From Oscillospiraceae bacterium (GTDB lineage Bacteria; Bacillota; Clostridia; Oscillospirales; Oscillospiraceae), in contig JAAWQS010000001.1 of NCBI GenBank assembly GCA_022800665.1, forward strand, positions 1-64,000: DNA of 64,000 bases, written 5' to 3'. A program made the translations under genes and the position numbers. The notes under the pieces are model-generated. The model was not told the DNA's origin. It was given only the letters and a program-made list of their open reading frames with translations, and searched no databases. This document shows positions 48,060-58,614 of the stretch, piece after piece (the first letter of the stretch is position 1; each line of letters starts with the position of its first letter).

Positions 48060-50261
48060 ATGGTCACGGTTGAAGAACGTTACGAGCATCTGGAAAAAAC
48101 CATTCGAGGATATAATATTTCCGCGGACCTGGGGCAGATCCGCGCGGCTTTTGACTACGCCAAGGAGCGCCACGGCACACAGATGCGCCGGGATGGCTCC
48201 CCCTATATCACCCACCCCCTCCAGGTGGCCCAGATCGTGGCGGAAATGCGGCTGGACAGCGAGTCCATTATCGCCGCCCTCCTTCACGACTGCATTGAGG
48301 ATACCGATTCCTCCTATGAGGATATTGCCAAACAGTTCAGTCCCACCATCGCGGATATCGTGGACGGTGTGACAAAGCTGACACGGGTGAAATACAATAC
48401 CATGGAAGAGGAGCAGATGGAAAACCTGCGGAAAATGCTCTTCGCCATGAGCAAGGATATCCGGGTCATCCTGATTAAAATTGCCGACCGGCTCCACAAT
48501 ATGCGCACGATGGAGTACCAGACGCCGGCAAAGCAGAAGAAAAAGTCCTTTGAAACCATGGAAATCTATGCGCCCATTGCCCACCGGCTGGGAATGCAGA
48601 AGATGAAATGGGAGCTGGAGGACCTGTCCCTGAAATACCTGGACCCGGTGGCCTTTAACGATATCGAGGCCCGGCTGGAGAATGAGAGCCGGGTACACGG
48701 CCAGTTTATGACTAATGTCCAGCAGCAGATTCAGGACCGGCTGGTAGATCTGGGCATCGACAACGCCACCGTCTACGGACGGGTGAAGCACCCCTACAGC
48801 ATCTACCGGAAAATGTACGGCCAGGAGAAGACCATTGAGGAGGTCTATGACCTCTTTGCTTTCCGGGTGCTGGTGGACTCGGTGGCGGACTGTTATAATG
48901 TGCTGGGCGTCATCCACGACCTCTACAGGCCGATTCTAGGGCGGTTCAAGGACTATATCGCCACCCCGAAGCCCAATATGTACCAGAGCCTCCACACCAC
49001 TGTCATCGGCGAGGAGGGTATCCTCTTTGAAGTCCAGATCCGGACCTTTGAGATGCACGCTATCGCCGAGTACGGCGTGGCCGCCCACTGGAAGTATAAG
49101 CAGAATATTACCTCCACCGGCGGCGAGGGAGCCTATGAGTGGATTCGCCGCCTGCTGGAAAACCAGGAGGACGCCGATGCGGAGGAGTTTATCCACTCCC
49201 TGAAAATCGACATGTTCTCCGACGAGGTCTTTGTCTTCACCCCGCGGGGGGATGTGGTGAACCTGCCCGCCGGGTCCACCCCCATCGACTTTGCCTACTC
49301 CATCCACAGCGCCGTGGGCAACAGCATGGTGGGGGCGAAGGTCAACGGCAGAATGGTGGGCTTCGACTGCCAGCTCCACAACGGCGATATCGTGGAGATC
49401 AGTACCTCCAAGTCCGCCCACGGCCCCAGCCGGGATTGGATCAATATTGCCAAGAGCGGCGAGGCCCGCAATAAAATCCGCCAGTGGTTCAAACGGGAGC
49501 GCAGGGAGGAGAATATCGCCCAGGGCCGGGCCTCCTTCGAGAGCGAGCTGAAGCACGCGGGACTGAATGTCAGTCAGGTCACGGACCCGGCAGTCCTCCC
49601 CGCAATCCTCAAACGGGTCCGGTTCCAGAGCCTGGACGAGATGTACGCCGCCATCGGCTACGGCGGGTACACGGCCCTGAAGGCGGTAAACCGGGTCCGG
49701 GAGGAGCTGCGGCACATGAACCGGGTGGCCGTGGCAAAGGCCGCCCAGGAGGCCGCGGAGAAAGCCGCTCAGGAGGCAAAGCCCCAGCCGCCCAGAAAGG
49801 TGAAGAGCGAAAAGGGGATCATTGTCGAGGGGCTGTCCAACTGCCTGGTGAAGTTCTCCAAGTGCTGCTCGCCAGTACCAGGCGACGAAATCACCGGATT
49901 TATTACAAGAGGTTATGGCGTGTCCGTCCACCGGAAGGACTGCCCCAACGCCGATCCGGAACGCAATCCCTCCGAACAGGGGCGGTGGATTAAAGTTACC
50001 TGGAGCGACGACTGCTATGATTCCTACAACACCTCTCTGGAGGTCATCTGCAAGGACCGGCCTAACCTGCTGGTGGATATCTCCACCGTGCTGAGCGCCT
50101 GCAAGGCGTCGGTGACGGGACTGAACATCCATACCACCGCCGACGGCTTCGCCCTGTTCCATATGGTGATTGCCGTGTCCGATGCCAAGCAGCTCCAGCA
50201 GATTATTCGGAAGCTCCACAATATTTCCAGCGTTATGAAGGTCAACCGGCCTGCCGGTTGA
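48060..50261 (+). CDS. relA: Bifunctional (p)ppGpp synthetase/hydrolase (RelA/SpoT)
   Basis: HD domain RDGSPYITHPLQVA...ALLHDCIEDTDSSYEDI; synthetase KPNMYQSLHTTVIGEEG; TGS and ACT domains. Confidence 0.96.
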   Translation: MVTVEERYEHLEKTIRGYNISADLGQIRAAFDYAKERHGTQMRRDGSPYITHPLQVAQIVAEMRLDSESIIAALLHDCIEDTDSSYEDIAKQFSPTIADIVDGVTKLTRVKYNTMEEEQMENLRKMLFAMSKDIRVILIKIADRLHNMRTMEYQTPAKQKKKSFETMEIYAPIAHRLGMQKMKWELEDLSLKYLDPVAFNDIEARLENESRVHGQFMTNVQQQIQDRLVDLGIDNATVYGRVKHPYSIYRKMYGQEKTIEEVYDLFAFRVLVDSVADCYNVLGVIHDLYRPILGRFKDYIATPKPNMYQSLHTTVIGEEGILFEVQIRTFEMHAIAEYGVAAHWKYKQNITSTGGEGAYEWIRRLLENQEDADAEEFIHSLKIDMFSDEVFVFTPRGDVVNLPAGSTPIDFAYSIHSAVGNSMVGAKVNGRMVGFDCQLHNGDIVEISTSKSAHGPSRDWINIAKSGEARNKIRQWFKRERREENIAQGRASFESELKHAGLNVSQVTDPAVLPAILKRVRFQSLDEMYAAIGYGGYTALKAVNRVREELRHMNRVAVAKAAQEAAEKAAQEAKPQPPRKVKSEKGIIVEGLSNCLVKFSKCCSPVPGDEITGFITRGYGVSVHRKDCPNADPERNPSEQGRWIKVTWSDDCYDSYNTSLEVICKDRPNLLVDISTVLSACKASVTGLNIHTTADGFALFHMVIAVSDAKQLQQIIRKLHNISSVMKVNRPAG

Positions 50262-50301
50262 TGTCGGAAAAGAATACATTTTGTAAAAAAGGAAGTTGCT
50301 T

Positions 50302-50787
50302 ATGCGTGCTGTTGTCACCCGTGTGCGCTCGGCCTCCGTCGCTATTGACGGAGCCGTCAGCGGAGCCATTGGCCAGGGCTATCTGGTCCTGCTGGGCGTG
50401 GGTCCCGGCGATACCGTGGATACCGCCAATCAGCTGGCGGATAAAATTTGCAACCTGCGGGTTTTTGAGGACGAAAACGGTAAGATGAATCGAAATCTGG
50501 AGCAGGTGGGCGGGAGCCTCCTGGTGGTGTCCCAGTTTACCCTGTATGCGGATACCTCCAGCCGCCGCCCTGGCTTCACCGGCGCGGCAAAGCCGGATGT
50601 TGCCGTCCCACTCTACGAGCGGTTTATGGAGCGGTGCCGGGAGCGGGGGTTCGATGTGCAGCACGGCCAGTTCGGCGCGGATATGCAGGTGGAGTCGGTG
50701 AACGATGGGCCGGTTACTATTTTGTTTGATACAGAAAATTTGAAACGGCATTACCTCAATGCATCTGCCATTGGGGATCACAGGTAA
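50302..50787 (+). CDS. dtd: D-aminoacyl-tRNA deacylase
   Basis: MRAVVTRVRSASVAIDGAV; GGSLLVVSQFTLYADTSSRRPGFTGAAKP; FGADMQVESVNDGPVTILFDT. Confidence 0.96.
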   Translation: MRAVVTRVRSASVAIDGAVSGAIGQGYLVLLGVGPGDTVDTANQLADKICNLRVFEDENGKMNRNLEQVGGSLLVVSQFTLYADTSSRRPGFTGAAKPDVAVPLYERFMERCRERGFDVQHGQFGADMQVESVNDGPVTILFDTENLKRHYLNASAIGDHR

Positions 50788-50849
50788 TTAAAACCATAAG
50801 GCGAAAAGAAGATTCTGAAACAGGCACAATAAATGGAGAGGAGTATTTT

Positions 50850-51464
50850 ATGATTTTTGACACTGTCCCTGTGGAACCCATCGGGACTAACTGCTGTCTG
50901 ATTGGCGAGGGCGGCGTGTGTGCGCTGGTGGACCCCGGCGGATCGCCGGAGCTGGCGCTGGAGATGGTGGAGCGCAGCGGTCTGGAGCTGAAAATGGTCC
51001 TGCTCACCCACGCCCATTACGACCATGTGGGAGCCATTCCCGCCCTGCTGGAGCGGTTCCCGGACCTGCCGGTGTACGCCCATGAGCTGGAGCTCTGCCC
51101 CGCCGGAAGCCCCAACCCCCGCTATTTCCTCCCCCACCTGGGGAAAAACCAGCGGACCTACGGCGAGGGCGATACCCTGGACCTGGGCGGATTGGCGGTC
51201 CGCGTCCTCCACACGCCGGGCCACTCCAGAGGGTCCGTGACCCTGCTGGCGGGGGATATTATGCTCAGCGGCGACACGCTGTTCGCCGGTTCCTGCGGGC
51301 GGGTGGACCTGCCCGGCGGCGATGAACAGCAGATGTGGTCCTCCCTGGCCCGGCTGGGACGTCTGGAGGAGGATTGGACTGTGTGGCCCGGCCACGGCGA
51401 GGCTACCTCTCTGGACTATGAAAAGCAGTTCAACCCCTATGTAAAGCGGGCGTTGTCCAAATGA
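50850..51464 (+). CDS. MBL-fold metallo-hydrolase (glyoxalase II-like)
   Basis: LLTHAHYDHVGAIPALL; HTPGHSRGSVTLLAGDIMLSGDTLF. Confidence 0.93.
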   Translation: MIFDTVPVEPIGTNCCLIGEGGVCALVDPGGSPELALEMVERSGLELKMVLLTHAHYDHVGAIPALLERFPDLPVYAHELELCPAGSPNPRYFLPHLGKNQRTYGEGDTLDLGGLAVRVLHTPGHSRGSVTLLAGDIMLSGDTLFAGSCGRVDLPGGDEQQMWSSLARLGRLEEDWTVWPGHGEATSLDYEKQFNPYVKRALSK

Positions 51465-52945
51465 AGCTGATTTTTCGGGGCCATGATTTCCGCTATGCCG
51501 TGGAACAGAGCCTGCTGGCCTTTTTCCCGGACCAGCGGCCTGTCTACGACGGCGAGGACAGCGACGCCGCTGTTGTCACCCTCTCCGCCGGACGGCAGCT
51601 CCATACCGCCGCCACCACCCTCACCGTAGGCGGCAGAACCGCCCAGGGCATCTCCCGCATAGAAATTCCCGCCGGAACCGGCCCCTATGAGCAGGAGCGG
51701 CTGAAGCAGCGGATTGTGAAGCTGAGCTTCTTTAAGGCCGCCCAGAGCATCACCGGCGAGACCCCTGCGTGGGGCGCGCTGACGGGCATCCGTCCGGCGA
51801 AGCTGGCGGCGGGGCTGCTGGAGGAGGGGAAAAGCGAGGCGGAGACAGACCGCATCCTGCGCAGCGCCTATTTTGTCTCCCCGGCCCGGCGGAAGCTCTG
51901 TATCCAGTGCGCCCAGGCGGGGCTGGAGGCAAAAAAGGAGCTGCTGCCGGAAGAAATCTCCCTGTATGTGGGCATCCCCTTCTGCCCCACCCGGTGCGCC
52001 TATTGCAGCTTTGTGAGCAACAGCGTGGAAAAGTCCTTCCACTGGGTCGAGCCGTATCTGACGGCGCTGTCGGCGGAGATTGACAGCGCCGCCGCTATGG
52101 TGCGGGACCTGGGCCTGCGGGTGAAATCCTTCTACATGGGCGGCGGCACCCCCACCACCCTGTCGGCGGACCAGCTGGACCGCCTGCTGGGACAGCTGGG
52201 AGAAGCGTTCAACCTGAGCGGCATGGTGGAGAGCACCGTGGAGGCCGGAAGGCCGGACACCATCACCAGAGAAAAGCTGGACGCCCTGCGGCGCAATGGC
52301 GTCACCAGGGTCAGCGTCAATCCCCAGAGTATGGAGGACCACGTCCTCGCCGCCATCGGACGCCGCCACAGCGGGGATGAAATCCGCCGGGCGGTGGCGT
52401 TGGTGCAGGAGGCCGGGTTCCCCCATGTGAATATGGACCTCATCGCCGGGCTTCCAGAGGATACCCCGGCGGGCTTCCGGCGGACCATGGACGAGGTCAT
52501 CGGGTTCGGAACGGACAATATCACCGTCCACACCCTGTCGCTGAAAAAGGGAAGCCGGATTACCCTGGAGGGAACCCGCATTCCTACGGTGGAGGAGGTG
52601 GCGGAGATGCTGGACTACGCCGACCCGGCCCTGCGAAACGCGGGGTTCAGTCCCTATTACCTCTACCGCCAGAAATATATGTCCGGCAGCTTTGAAAATG
52701 TGGGTTGGTGCAGGCCCGGCGGCACAGGCTGGTACAACATTTACATCATGGAGGAGCTGCACAGCATCCTCAGTCTGGGCGCGGGCGGGTCTACGAAGAT
52801 GGTGGACCCGGTCCACAACCGGATTGAGCGGGTCTTTAACTTGAAGTATCCGCAGGAGTATGTCCAGCGTCCGGAAAAAATCGCGGCAAACCAGGAGGCT
52901 TTCCGGGCGTTTTACAGCAATCAGAAACCTATGGCGCACGTGTAA
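51461..52945 (+). CDS. hemZ: Coproporphyrinogen dehydrogenase HemZ (radical SAM)
   Basis: VGIPFCPTRCAYCSFVSN; YMGGGTPTTLSADQLDRLL; GAGGSTKMVDPVHNRIERVFNLKYPQEYVQR. Confidence 0.93.
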   Translation: MKLIFRGHDFRYAVEQSLLAFFPDQRPVYDGEDSDAAVVTLSAGRQLHTAATTLTVGGRTAQGISRIEIPAGTGPYEQERLKQRIVKLSFFKAAQSITGETPAWGALTGIRPAKLAAGLLEEGKSEAETDRILRSAYFVSPARRKLCIQCAQAGLEAKKELLPEEISLYVGIPFCPTRCAYCSFVSNSVEKSFHWVEPYLTALSAEIDSAAAMVRDLGLRVKSFYMGGGTPTTLSADQLDRLLGQLGEAFNLSGMVESTVEAGRPDTITREKLDALRRNGVTRVSVNPQSMEDHVLAAIGRRHSGDEIRRAVALVQEAGFPHVNMDLIAGLPEDTPAGFRRTMDEVIGFGTDNITVHTLSLKKGSRITLEGTRIPTVEEVAEMLDYADPALRNAGFSPYYLYRQKYMSGSFENVGWCRPGGTGWYNIYIMEELHSILSLGAGGSTKMVDPVHNRIERVFNLKYPQEYVQRPEKIAANQEAFRAFYSNQKPMAHV

Positions 52946-52961
52946 AGAAAGGAGAAACGTT

Positions 52962-53906
52962 ATGGCTTATTCTCTCAAACAGATCAACGACGCGGTCCGC
53001 ACGGACCCGCAGGGCTTTGCCCAGGAATGCGACGCCAATTACAACAAGACCATCGAGGCTGCGGCACGGAAAATCGCAGACAATCTGTCGAAATCCAGAA
53101 TCGTGCTGCTCTCAGGCCCGTCGGGCAGCGGGAAAACCACTACGGCCAAGAAGATCGAAGCAAAGCTGGAGGAAATGGGCATCCACTCCCACGCCATTGC
53201 CTTGGACAACTACTTCCAGACCGTGGACCCGGAGACCTGTCCCCGGAACCGGGAGGGCGAGATCGACTATGAGTCCCCCTTCTGCCTGGATATGGACCTG
53301 CTCAACCGGCACTTCAATCTGCTGGACAAGGGGGAGAAAATCCTCGTCCCCAAGTTCGAGTTTGCCCGGCAGATGCGCTCCGCCATCAAGTCCCACCCCC
53401 TCCAGCTGGGTTCGGACGAAATCGCCATCTTCGAGGGCATCCACGCCCTCAACGACATCATCACCGGGAAAAACCGGAACGCTATGAAGGTCTATATCTC
53501 CGCCCGCTCCGACGTGGTGGACGAGGAGGGGAACGTGGTATACAAACGCACATGGATGCGTCTGGCCAGAAGAACCGTGCGGGACGCCAAGTTCCGGGCC
53601 TGGGAGCCGGATGTGACAGTGAAGATGTGGGCCAATGTGCGGCGGGGCGAAAAGCTGTACATCTCCCCCTTTAAGGACAACGCGGATATCAAGTTCGACA
53701 GCTCCCAGCCCTGCGAGGTAAACGTGCTGAAAGCCTTTGCCCAGCCCGCTTTCGACCACCTGCATCTGTCGCCGGAGATGGAGCGGTACAACGAGGTACA
53801 TCATCTGGCGGAGGCTTTCCCCAGATTCGAGACTCTGGACGAGAAGTATGTCGCCTCCGATTCGCTGCTGAGAGAATTTATCGGCGGCGGTATCTACGAC
53901 GATTGA
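52962..53906 (+). CDS. Nucleoside (uridine-type) kinase, phosphoribulokinase/uridine kinase family
   Basis: VLLSGPSGSGKTTTAKKIEAKL; ALDNYFQTVDPETCPRNREGEIDYESPFCLDMDLL. Confidence 0.9.
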   Translation: MAYSLKQINDAVRTDPQGFAQECDANYNKTIEAAARKIADNLSKSRIVLLSGPSGSGKTTTAKKIEAKLEEMGIHSHAIALDNYFQTVDPETCPRNREGEIDYESPFCLDMDLLNRHFNLLDKGEKILVPKFEFARQMRSAIKSHPLQLGSDEIAIFEGIHALNDIITGKNRNAMKVYISARSDVVDEEGNVVYKRTWMRLARRTVRDAKFRAWEPDVTVKMWANVRRGEKLYISPFKDNADIKFDSSQPCEVNVLKAFAQPAFDHLHLSPEMERYNEVHHLAEAFPRFETLDEKYVASDSLLREFIGGGIYDD

Positions 53907-54018
53907 TCCGTCCCCCATGCGCCCCCCGTGGGGGCGCAGTCTGCGCCCGGAGACAGCCTGTCATGCTTTGACCCGCCGGTGCGTATAGTATAAGCATCAA
54001 AGTTAAAAGAGGTACTCC

Positions 54019-55626
54019 ATGTCCAGAGAAAAGAAGCAGTCGTTTATGGGCGGCGTCACCATTATGGCTATTTCCACCATATTCGTGAAAATCTGCGGCG
54101 CAATCTATAAAATTCCCCTGAACAATATCCTGGGCGCCGAGGGGCTAGTCCATTTTCAGAGCGCCTATAATATCTACGCCATACTCCTCACCGTATCCAC
54201 AACCGGTCTGCCGCTGGCTCTCAGCAAGCTCGTCAGCGAGGCCCACGCCGCCAACCGGCGGACGCAGATCCGACGCTGCTTTTATACCGCGATGTCCCTC
54301 TTTGTTATTCTGGGCATTGCGGGTACTGCGGTCATGTTCTTCTTCGCGGACCAGCTGGCTGTCGCGATCAATAACTCCCTGGCCAGCGGAGCAATCCGCG
54401 CCCTGAGCATATCGGTTATCAGCGTGTCCATTATGTGCGCCTACCGGGGATTTGCCCAGGGACGGCAGAATATGCTGCCCACAGCAGTGTCACAGTTTAT
54501 TGAGGCGTTTTTCAAGATGGTCGTCGGCCTGCCGCTGGCCTGGTATATCATCCGCCTGGGCCGGCCACTGGAGGACGGCGCGGCGGCGGCGATCCTCGGC
54601 GTCAGCGCAGGAACCGTGCTGGCGATGTTCTACATGATTCTCAATTACCGCAAGCTCCGGGGTCCCATCCTCTGGGGGACCGATGTGCCCCAGAGCTACG
54701 GTACCATCGTAAAACGGCTGCTGGGCCTGGGTATTCCCATTACCATCGGTCAGGCCAGCATGAGCCTGCTGAATATGCTGGACCAGACAATCTGCCTGGG
54801 CCAGCTCCAGAATGTGCTGGGCCTGGGGGAGCGGGCGGCGGCCAACTTGTACGGCGAGTATTCCTTCAGTAATACGCTGTTCAATCTGCCTGCGGCGTTT
54901 CTGCCAACGATAACGGTGAGCCTGATTCCGGCTATTTCAGTAGCCGTCGTGCGGCGGAACCACAGGGAGATCAGCCAGATCGTTTCGACCAGCTTCCGGC
55001 TGATCGCGGCGCTGGCCATACCGGCAGGCGTAGGGCTGTCCGTACTGGCGGGACCTATTCTGCTGATGCTGTACCCTGCCGAACAGGAGACTGCCGTTGC
55101 CGCTACCTATCATCTGCATCTGCTGGGCATCGCCTCTATTTTTGTCTGTATCATGCTGCTGACCAACTCCATCATGCAGGCCCACGGAAAGGTACAGCTG
55201 CCTGTCTATACAATGATTATGGGCGGCGCGGTCAAAGTCGCCATCAACTATGTGCTGGTGGGCAAACCGGATGTCAATATCAAAGGCGCGCCGCTGGGTA
55301 CCTTGATTTGCTATGGCCTGATTGCTCTGGTAAACCTGGCAATCGTCCACCGGATGCTGGAGGAAAAGCCGAATTACTTCTTTATCTTTGTCAAGCCGGC
55401 GGCCGCCTCCGCGATTATGGGCGCGGCGGCCTGGGCGTCCCATGGGCTGCTGAGCCAGCTGATCGGCGGCAGCTATATGAAAGACAGCCTGTGCACCCTG
55501 TGCGCCGTGGGCATCGCGGTGGCGGTATACCTGATTCTGGTCATCGCGCTGCGGATGATTACCAGGGAGGATTTGAGGATGATCCCCCACGGGGAGAAGC
55601 TGGCAAGGCTGCTGCATGTAAAATAA
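54019..55626 (+). CDS. Polysaccharide biosynthesis/MurJ-type flippase (SpoVB-like)
   Basis: 535-aa multi-TM protein; GGVTIMAISTIFVKICGAIYKIPLNNILGAEGLVHFQSAYNIYAILLTVSTTGLPLALSKLVSE. Confidence 0.9.
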   Translation: MSREKKQSFMGGVTIMAISTIFVKICGAIYKIPLNNILGAEGLVHFQSAYNIYAILLTVSTTGLPLALSKLVSEAHAANRRTQIRRCFYTAMSLFVILGIAGTAVMFFFADQLAVAINNSLASGAIRALSISVISVSIMCAYRGFAQGRQNMLPTAVSQFIEAFFKMVVGLPLAWYIIRLGRPLEDGAAAAILGVSAGTVLAMFYMILNYRKLRGPILWGTDVPQSYGTIVKRLLGLGIPITIGQASMSLLNMLDQTICLGQLQNVLGLGERAAANLYGEYSFSNTLFNLPAAFLPTITVSLIPAISVAVVRRNHREISQIVSTSFRLIAALAIPAGVGLSVLAGPILLMLYPAEQETAVAATYHLHLLGIASIFVCIMLLTNSIMQAHGKVQLPVYTMIMGGAVKVAINYVLVGKPDVNIKGAPLGTLICYGLIALVNLAIVHRMLEEKPNYFFIFVKPAAASAIMGAAAWASHGLLSQLIGGSYMKDSLCTLCAVGIAVAVYLILVIALRMITREDLRMIPHGEKLARLLHVK

Positions 55627-55635
55627 AAATGGAAA

Positions 55636-55666
55636 CCCCGGCCTGAAATGTCAGGCCGGGGTCTTT
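55636..55666 (+). terminator. Rho-independent terminator
   Basis: CCCCGGCCTGA-AATG-TCAGGCCGGGG followed by TCTTT. Confidence 0.85.
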
Positions 55667-55684
55667 ATAGGGGTTAATTCCAGC

Positions 55685-56443
55685 TTAATCCATGTGGGAA
55701 CCGCCGTTGATGTCGATCTCCTCGCCGGTGATGTAGGAAGCCTCCTTGGAAGCCAGGAAGACAATCGCCGCCGAGACCTCCTCCGGCTCGCCGGGACGCC
55801 CCATAGGGATGGCGTCGATGACCGGCTTGGCCTGTTCGGGGGACATGCTCTTCCAAATGCCGGTGTTGATCAGTCCCGGACATACGCAGTTGGTGGTGAT
55901 GCCGTATTGGGACACCTCGCGGGCCAGATTCTTGGAGAAGCCCAGCACGGCGGCCTTGGATGCAGAGTAGTGGGCTCCGCCGAACACGCCGCCGCCCCGC
56001 TTGCCGGAGACGGAGGACAGATGGACAATCCGGCCATAGTTCTGCTTCTTCATCACCTCGCACACGGCCTTGGTCAGCAGGAAGAGACCGAACATGTTGA
56101 CGCTGAAAATTTTCTGCATATCGTTCAAGGTCATGTCGGCGACAGTGACCTTCTGGGAGATGCCGGCGTTGTTGACCAGCACGTCAATGCGGCCATACAG
56201 CTCCACAACGGAGCTGACCAGAGAAGCGACAGCGGCTTCGTCGCAGAGATTGGCGGCGTAACCGGCGGCCTCATATCCCGCCTCCTGCAGCTCCTTCACG
56301 TTGGCGTCCACGCCCTCTTTGTTGATATCGCACAGTACGACCTTCGCGCCCAGCTTGGCAAAATCATGGGCAAACACGCGGCCCATGCCCCGCGGAGAAC
56401 CCGCGCCGGTAATCAAAACAACCTGTCCGTTAAAGTTAAGCAT
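55685..56443 (-). CDS. SDR family oxidoreductase
   Basis: LNFNGQVVLITGAGSPRGMGRVFAHDFAKLGAKVVLCDIN; NNAGIS; HYSASKAAVLGFSKNLARE. Confidence 0.92.
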   Translation of the reverse strand: MLNFNGQVVLITGAGSPRGMGRVFAHDFAKLGAKVVLCDINKEGVDANVKELQEAGYEAAGYAANLCDEAAVASLVSSVVELYGRIDVLVNNAGISQKVTVADMTLNDMQKIFSVNMFGLFLLTKAVCEVMKKQNYGRIVHLSSVSGKRGGGVFGGAHYSASKAAVLGFSKNLAREVSQYGITTNCVCPGLINTGIWKSMSPEQAKPVIDAIPMGRPGEPEEVSAAIVFLASKEASYITGEEIDINGGSHMD

Positions 56444-56552
56444 ATCTGCAACCTCCATAATAAAGTTCTTTTTGATCCTTTTTCTTCCAATGATATGGCG
56501 GCCTGCGCCTGCATCAACCGGCACAGGCCGCAGCGAAAGGAGCAGGGTAGGT

Positions 56553-57488
56553 TTACTGCATGTTCCTGGCAATGCCGACGATGTTCTCCACCGTCACGCC
56601 GTTCATCTCCAGCAGCCGCTCATAGGGGGCGGACTGTCCAAACTGGTCCTGAATGCCCACGCGCTTGACAAGGCCCCTGCCCAATTCGGCGGCAACCTCG
56701 CAGACCGCGGAGCCAAGGCCGTTGAGAATGTTGTGGTCCTCCACAGTAATAATCTTGCCAATGTCGTTGACGGCGGCAGCCACGGCCTCCACGTCCAGGG
56801 GTTTGATGGTGTGCATATCCAGCACCCGTGCGGAAATACCGGCCTTTGCCAGCTCCGCCGCCGCTGCCGCCGCCAGCCGGACCGTGTCGCCGTTGGCGAT
56901 GATCGCCACGTCCCTGCCGTCCTGGATCTGGTGGGCCTTGCCGATGGTGAACTCCACGTCCGCATCGTAAATCTGCGGCACCGCGTCGCGGGTGAAGCGC
57001 AGGTACATGGGACCGTAGGTCTTGGCCGCCTGGCGGACCAGCTTGCGGGCGGAGTTGTAGTCCGCGGGCATGATGACCGTCATGTTGGGGATGGTGCGCA
57101 GGACGCCCATGTCCTCAATGGACTGGTGGGACGCGCCGTCGTTGGCCGGGGTCACGCCGCCGTGGGAACAGGCAATCTTGACGTTCAGGTTGGTGTAGCA
57201 GATTTCCTGGCGGATCATCTCGCACATGCGCAGGGAGCCGAAAACGGCGTATGTCACCACAAAGGGCGTCTTCCCGCAGGCGGCGAGGCCCGCGGCGAAC
57301 CCCGCGCCGTTCTGCTCGGCAATGCCTACGTTGATGTACTGGTCCGGCAGGGTCTTCCGGAACTCGCCGGTCTTGCAGCTCTTGCCGATGTCGATGTCCA
57401 CCACCAGCAGGTTGGGGTCCTCTTTGCCCAGCTCCACGATCTCCGTACCAAAGCCGTCCCGTGTTGCAATCATTTTCTTCTCACTCAT
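56553..57488 (-). CDS. Transketolase C-terminal subunit (split transketolase)
   Basis: DPNLLVVDIDIGKSCKTGEFRKTLPDQYINVGIAEQNGAGFAAGLA; pyrimidine-binding and C-terminal domains. Confidence 0.92.
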   Translation of the reverse strand: MSEKKMIATRDGFGTEIVELGKEDPNLLVVDIDIGKSCKTGEFRKTLPDQYINVGIAEQNGAGFAAGLAACGKTPFVVTYAVFGSLRMCEMIRQEICYTNLNVKIACSHGGVTPANDGASHQSIEDMGVLRTIPNMTVIMPADYNSARKLVRQAAKTYGPMYLRFTRDAVPQIYDADVEFTIGKAHQIQDGRDVAIIANGDTVRLAAAAAAELAKAGISARVLDMHTIKPLDVEAVAAAVNDIGKIITVEDHNILNGLGSAVCEVAAELGRGLVKRVGIQDQFGQSAPYERLLEMNGVTVENIVGIARNMQ

Positions 57489-57506
57489 GGCTCTGTCCCT
57501 CCTCGC

Positions 57507-58343
57507 TTAATCCAACAGCTGGGCTTTCAGCTCAGCCATAGCCTGTTCGTACTGCTCCTTATTGGGAGCCACGCCGTGCCAGCCGCACTGGTTTTCCATA
57601 TAGGACACGCCCTTGCCCTTGACTGTGTGTCCATAGATGCATTTGGGCTTGCCGTTCTTGGAGGCGTAGCACTTATCCAACGCCGCCACGATCTCCTCCA
57701 TGCTGTGGCCGTCGATCTCGATGGTCTCCCAGCCGAAGGCTCTGAATTTCTCGCCCAGGTCGCCGTTGGGCATGATCTCGTCGCAGGCGCCGTCCAGCTG
57801 GAGATTGTTGAAGTCTACAAAGGTGATGAGGTTATCCAAGCGGTATTTGCTGGCGGTGTTGGCGGCTTCCCAGATCTCACCCTCCTGGGCTTCGCCGTCG
57901 CCGACAACGCAGAAGACTTTGTAATCCTTCCGGTCCATCTTCGCCGCCATTGCCATACCGGCGGCGCAGGCCAGGCCCTGGCCCAGAGAGCCGGTGGAGA
58001 TATCAATGCCGGGACACTTGGTCATAGAGGGATGGCCCTGGAGCTTGGAACCCTCCTTGCGGAGCGTATCCAGCTCGGACACGGGGAAGAAGCCCGCAGC
58101 GGCCAGACAGGCGTATTGAATGGGGCAGACGTGGCCTTTGGAGAGGACCATGCGGTCACGGTCCGGCCAGCGGGGGTTCTGGGGGTCCAGGTTCATGTAC
58201 TTGAAGTAGCAGGCGGTAACGAAGTCCGCCGCGGAGAGCGAGCCGCCGGGGTGGCCGGACTGGGCCTTGTAAATCATATCGACCACGTTCATGCGCATCC
58301 GTGTGGCAGCGTTTTTCAGTTCCTTGATGGATACCTCTTTCAT
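57507..58343 (-). CDS. Transketolase N-terminal subunit (split transketolase)
   Basis: AQSGHPGGSLSAADFVTACYFKYMN; STGSLGQGLACAAGMAMAAKMD; GDGEAQEGEIWEAANTASKYRLDNLI. Confidence 0.92.
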   Translation of the reverse strand: MKEVSIKELKNAATRMRMNVVDMIYKAQSGHPGGSLSAADFVTACYFKYMNLDPQNPRWPDRDRMVLSKGHVCPIQYACLAAAGFFPVSELDTLRKEGSKLQGHPSMTKCPGIDISTGSLGQGLACAAGMAMAAKMDRKDYKVFCVVGDGEAQEGEIWEAANTASKYRLDNLITFVDFNNLQLDGACDEIMPNGDLGEKFRAFGWETIEIDGHSMEEIVAALDKCYASKNGKPKCIYGHTVKGKGVSYMENQCGWHGVAPNKEQYEQAMAELKAQLLD

Positions 58344-58400
58344 AACGATCACCTCATGTTTTCAGTAAGTTGGTTTTCTATGCCGGGTACGCTTTGTAGT

Positions 58401-58451
58401 ATGTCGGACAAATGACGATTAGGAGTATACCACTTTGTCAGACATTGTCAA
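58401..58451 (-). promoter_or_regulatory. Promoter with embedded candidate repressor operators (TGTCnGACA) for the transketolase/SDR operon
   Basis: Minus strand TTGACA-ATGTCTGACAAAGTGG-TATACT (16-nt spacer) with TGTCTGACA inside the spacer and TTGTCCGACAT downstream. Confidence 0.65.
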
Positions 58452-58614
58452 GGGGATATTTGCGGATTTTACAGTTTTGCTAAAACACCCTTGCTTTTGT
58501 TGTGTATATTGACGGTTTCTCTTCGCCGGACGAGGGAGGGCTCCCCCGTCCGGCAGATGAGATGTTTTTTGCAGCAAGACCTTTGCCGCCAACGGCGGCG
58601 CATTGGCCGTCCGC

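Noticed and set aside
56301-58415. 704-aa plus-strand ORF over the split transketolase genes
   Set aside because: Antisense to clear transketolase subunits; H/V/G-rich shadow ORF.
58525-58554. GCCGGACG/CGTCCGGC hairpin as a terminator between the TRAP and transketolase operons
   Set aside because: A real hairpin, but no adjacent T-tract on either strand; direction and function cannot be supported.
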